Assembly (NCBI GenBank): GCA_039030125.1
Contig: JBCCEV010000204.1
Span: forward strand, 1 to 5,848
Origin: JBCCEV01 sp039030125
GTDB lineage: Bacteria; Pseudomonadota; Gammaproteobacteria; Ga0077536
Length of the DNA stretch: 5,848 nucleotides
Direction of reading: 5' to 3'
Shown here: positions 5,142 through 5,848 of the stretch, piece after piece
Layout of the letters: every line of letters begins with the position of its first letter
Numbering within the stretch: the first letter of the stretch is position 1
Program-made: the position numbers and the translations under genes
The notes under the pieces: model-generated
The model's input: only the letters and a program-made list of their open reading frames with translations
What the model was told of the DNA's origin: nothing
Database searches by the model: none

Positions 5142-5181
5142 TCATTTGAATTATTGCTGATTACGCGCAGGAAGAATTGCC
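5142..5181 (+). other. rpsQ–rplN gap (S10/spc operon boundary) with rplN ribosome binding site
   Basis: These 40 bases are AT-rich in the first half. CAGGAAG at about 5168-5174 is a good Shine-Dalgarno for ATG 5182. TTGAAT at 5146-5151 resembles a -35 box, but nothing like a -10 element lies 16-18 bases further on. I see no stem-loop with a T run. E. coli has a longer spacer here with the spc promoter; this gap looks compatible with readthrough. Confidence 0.55.
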
Positions 5182-5550
5182 ATGATCCAGATGCAAACAA
5201 TGCTCGAGGCCGCAGACAACAGCGGCGCGCGGCGGGTGATGTGCATCAAAGTGCTGGGCGGCTCGAAACGCCGCTACGCCAATATTGGTGACATCATCAA
5301 AGTCACCGTTAAAGAAGCGATCCCACGCGGCAAGGTTCGTAAGGGGGAAGTTTTCAATGCGGTGGTCGTGCGTACCAGAAAAGGGGTGAGGCGACCCGAC
5401 GGCTCGCTGATCCGCTTCGACGGTAATGCTGCCGTATTGCTCGATAAGCAGTTGCAACCTGTGGGCACTCGAATTTTTGGCCCCGTGACTCGTGAGCTCA
5501 GGACCGAACGCTTCATGCGTATCGTGTCTCTCGCGCCAGAGGTCTTGTAG
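5182..5550 (+). CDS. rplN: 50S ribosomal protein L14
   Basis: The protein is 122 aa (E. coli 123). The start is the canonical MIQMQTMLEAADNSGARRVM, followed by CIKVLGGSKRRYANIGDIIK (21-40), VKEAIPRGKVRKGEVFNAVV (43-62) and RTRKGVRRPDGSLIRFDGNA (64-83). L14 is a five-stranded barrel protein at the subunit interface that forms bridge B8 and is the binding site of the ribosome silencing factor RsfS. Of the RsfS contact residues known in E. coli L14 (Thr97, Arg98, Lys114), the equivalents here are Thr96, Arg97 and Arg113, so the surface is kept. It is the first gene of the spc operon. It ends with TAG. Confidence 0.98.
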   Translation: MIQMQTMLEAADNSGARRVMCIKVLGGSKRRYANIGDIIKVTVKEAIPRGKVRKGEVFNAVVVRTRKGVRRPDGSLIRFDGNAAVLLDKQLQPVGTRIFGPVTRELRTERFMRIVSLAPEVL

Positions 5551-5553
5551 AGG
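5550..5553 (+). promoter_or_regulatory. Ribosome binding site of rplX
   Basis: GAGG begins on the last base of the rplN TAG stop and lies seven bases before ATG 5561, supporting that start. Confidence 0.7.
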
Positions 5554-5560
5554 ATATACG

Positions 5561-5848
5561 ATGAACAAGATCAGAAAAGGAGACGATGTCTTCGTACTAA
5601 AGGGCCGCGATCGTGGCCGCCGCGGTACGGTGCTCAAGATCCTCGATGAGGAAAAAATCATCGTTGAAGGCGTCAACATGATCAAACGCCATACCAAACC
5701 TAATCCTCAGCTCGGGATCGCCGGCGGTATCGTCGAGAAAGAGGCGCCCGTTCAGATCTCAAACGTGGCGTTGTTCAACCCTGTCACGCAGAAACCCGAT
5801 CGGGTGGGTTTCCGTTATTTGGAAGACGGCCGCAAGGTGCGTTTCTTC
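5561..5848 (+). CDS. rplX: 50S ribosomal protein L24 (3' end beyond window)
   Basis: The open frame gives 96 residues and is still open at the window edge; E. coli L24 is 104 aa, so only a few residues are missing. The KOW motif appears at the N-terminus, MNKIRKGDDVFVLKGRDRGR (1-20) with RGTVLKIL. It is followed by IIVEGVNMIKRHTKPNP (33-49), GGIVEKEAPVQISNVALFNP (55-74) and the conserved end DRVGFRYLEDGRKVRFF (80-96). L24 is one of the two assembly initiator proteins of the 50S, binding near the 5' end of 23S rRNA close to the tunnel exit. rplE (L5) is expected next, along with the S8 regulatory site known from E. coli, but both lie outside the window (inference). Confidence 0.97.
   Translation, partial: MNKIRKGDDVFVLKGRDRGRRGTVLKILDEEKIIVEGVNMIKRHTKPNPQLGIAGGIVEKEAPVQISNVALFNPVTQKPDRVGFRYLEDGRKVRFF

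Noticed and set aside
5146..5174. Possible spc promoter with TTGAAT as -35 box
   Set aside because: At 17 bases downstream the sequence is AGGAAG, the rplN Shine-Dalgarno, not a -10 element.
5161..5697. 178-codon antisense frame across rplN and rplX
   Set aside because: It is long because both sense genes avoid codons that read as stops in reverse. It spans two unrelated genes and has no recognisable features.

Overview
The window is an uninterrupted stretch of a bacterial tuf–S10–spc ribosomal protein cluster, all on the + strand. It starts inside the last codons of an elongation factor Tu gene and ends inside rplX (L24). The order is tuf(3' end)–rpsJ–rplC–rplD–rplW–rplB–rpsS–rplV–rpsC–rplP–rpmC–rpsQ–rplN–rplX(5' part). 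Every reading frame is intact, and each protein matches its Escherichia coli counterpart closely in length and in recalled sequence. That points to a proteobacterium, most likely a gammaproteobacterium. S10 is 103 aa as in E. coli, L16 is 137 versus 136, and L14 is 122 versus 123. By eye the GC content is moderate, in the mid-50s percent. I cannot name a genus.

Layout. Positions 1-118 are the end of tuf. Positions 119-182 are the only gap before rpsJ, and at 64 bases it is too short for an E. coli-type S10 leader. Positions 183-5141 hold the eleven genes of the classical S10 operon. Gaps are from 2 to 15 bases, two junctions overlap by ATGA (rplD/rplW and rpmC/rpsQ), and one junction abuts directly as TAAATG (rplP/rpmC). 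Positions 5142-5181 are a 40-base AT-rich gap where E. coli would start the separate spc operon. From 5182 the spc genes begin with rplN and rplX, and rplX runs off the end. No stretch over 300 bases lacks a gene. I see no RNA genes, mobile elements, CRISPR arrays or convincing terminators.

The genes work together as parts of both ribosomal subunits. S10, S19, S3 and S17 belong to the 30S; L3, L4, L23, L2, L22, L16, L29, L14 and L24 belong to the 50S. L4 and L22 line the exit tunnel, L23 and L29 (with L24) surround its mouth, L2, L3 and L16 lie around the peptidyl transferase centre, and L14 sits at the subunit interface. The close packing implies one polycistronic message, possibly continuous from the str operon through spc, with translational coupling balancing the products.

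I found no previously undescribed system here. The points worth a second look are small: the missing S10 leader space, a 3-codon in-frame minicistron between rpsC and rplP, an acidic C-terminal tail on S3, substitutions at functional tips of L22, L16, L3 and S19, and weak codon and stop-codon optimisation for genes normally among the most highly expressed.
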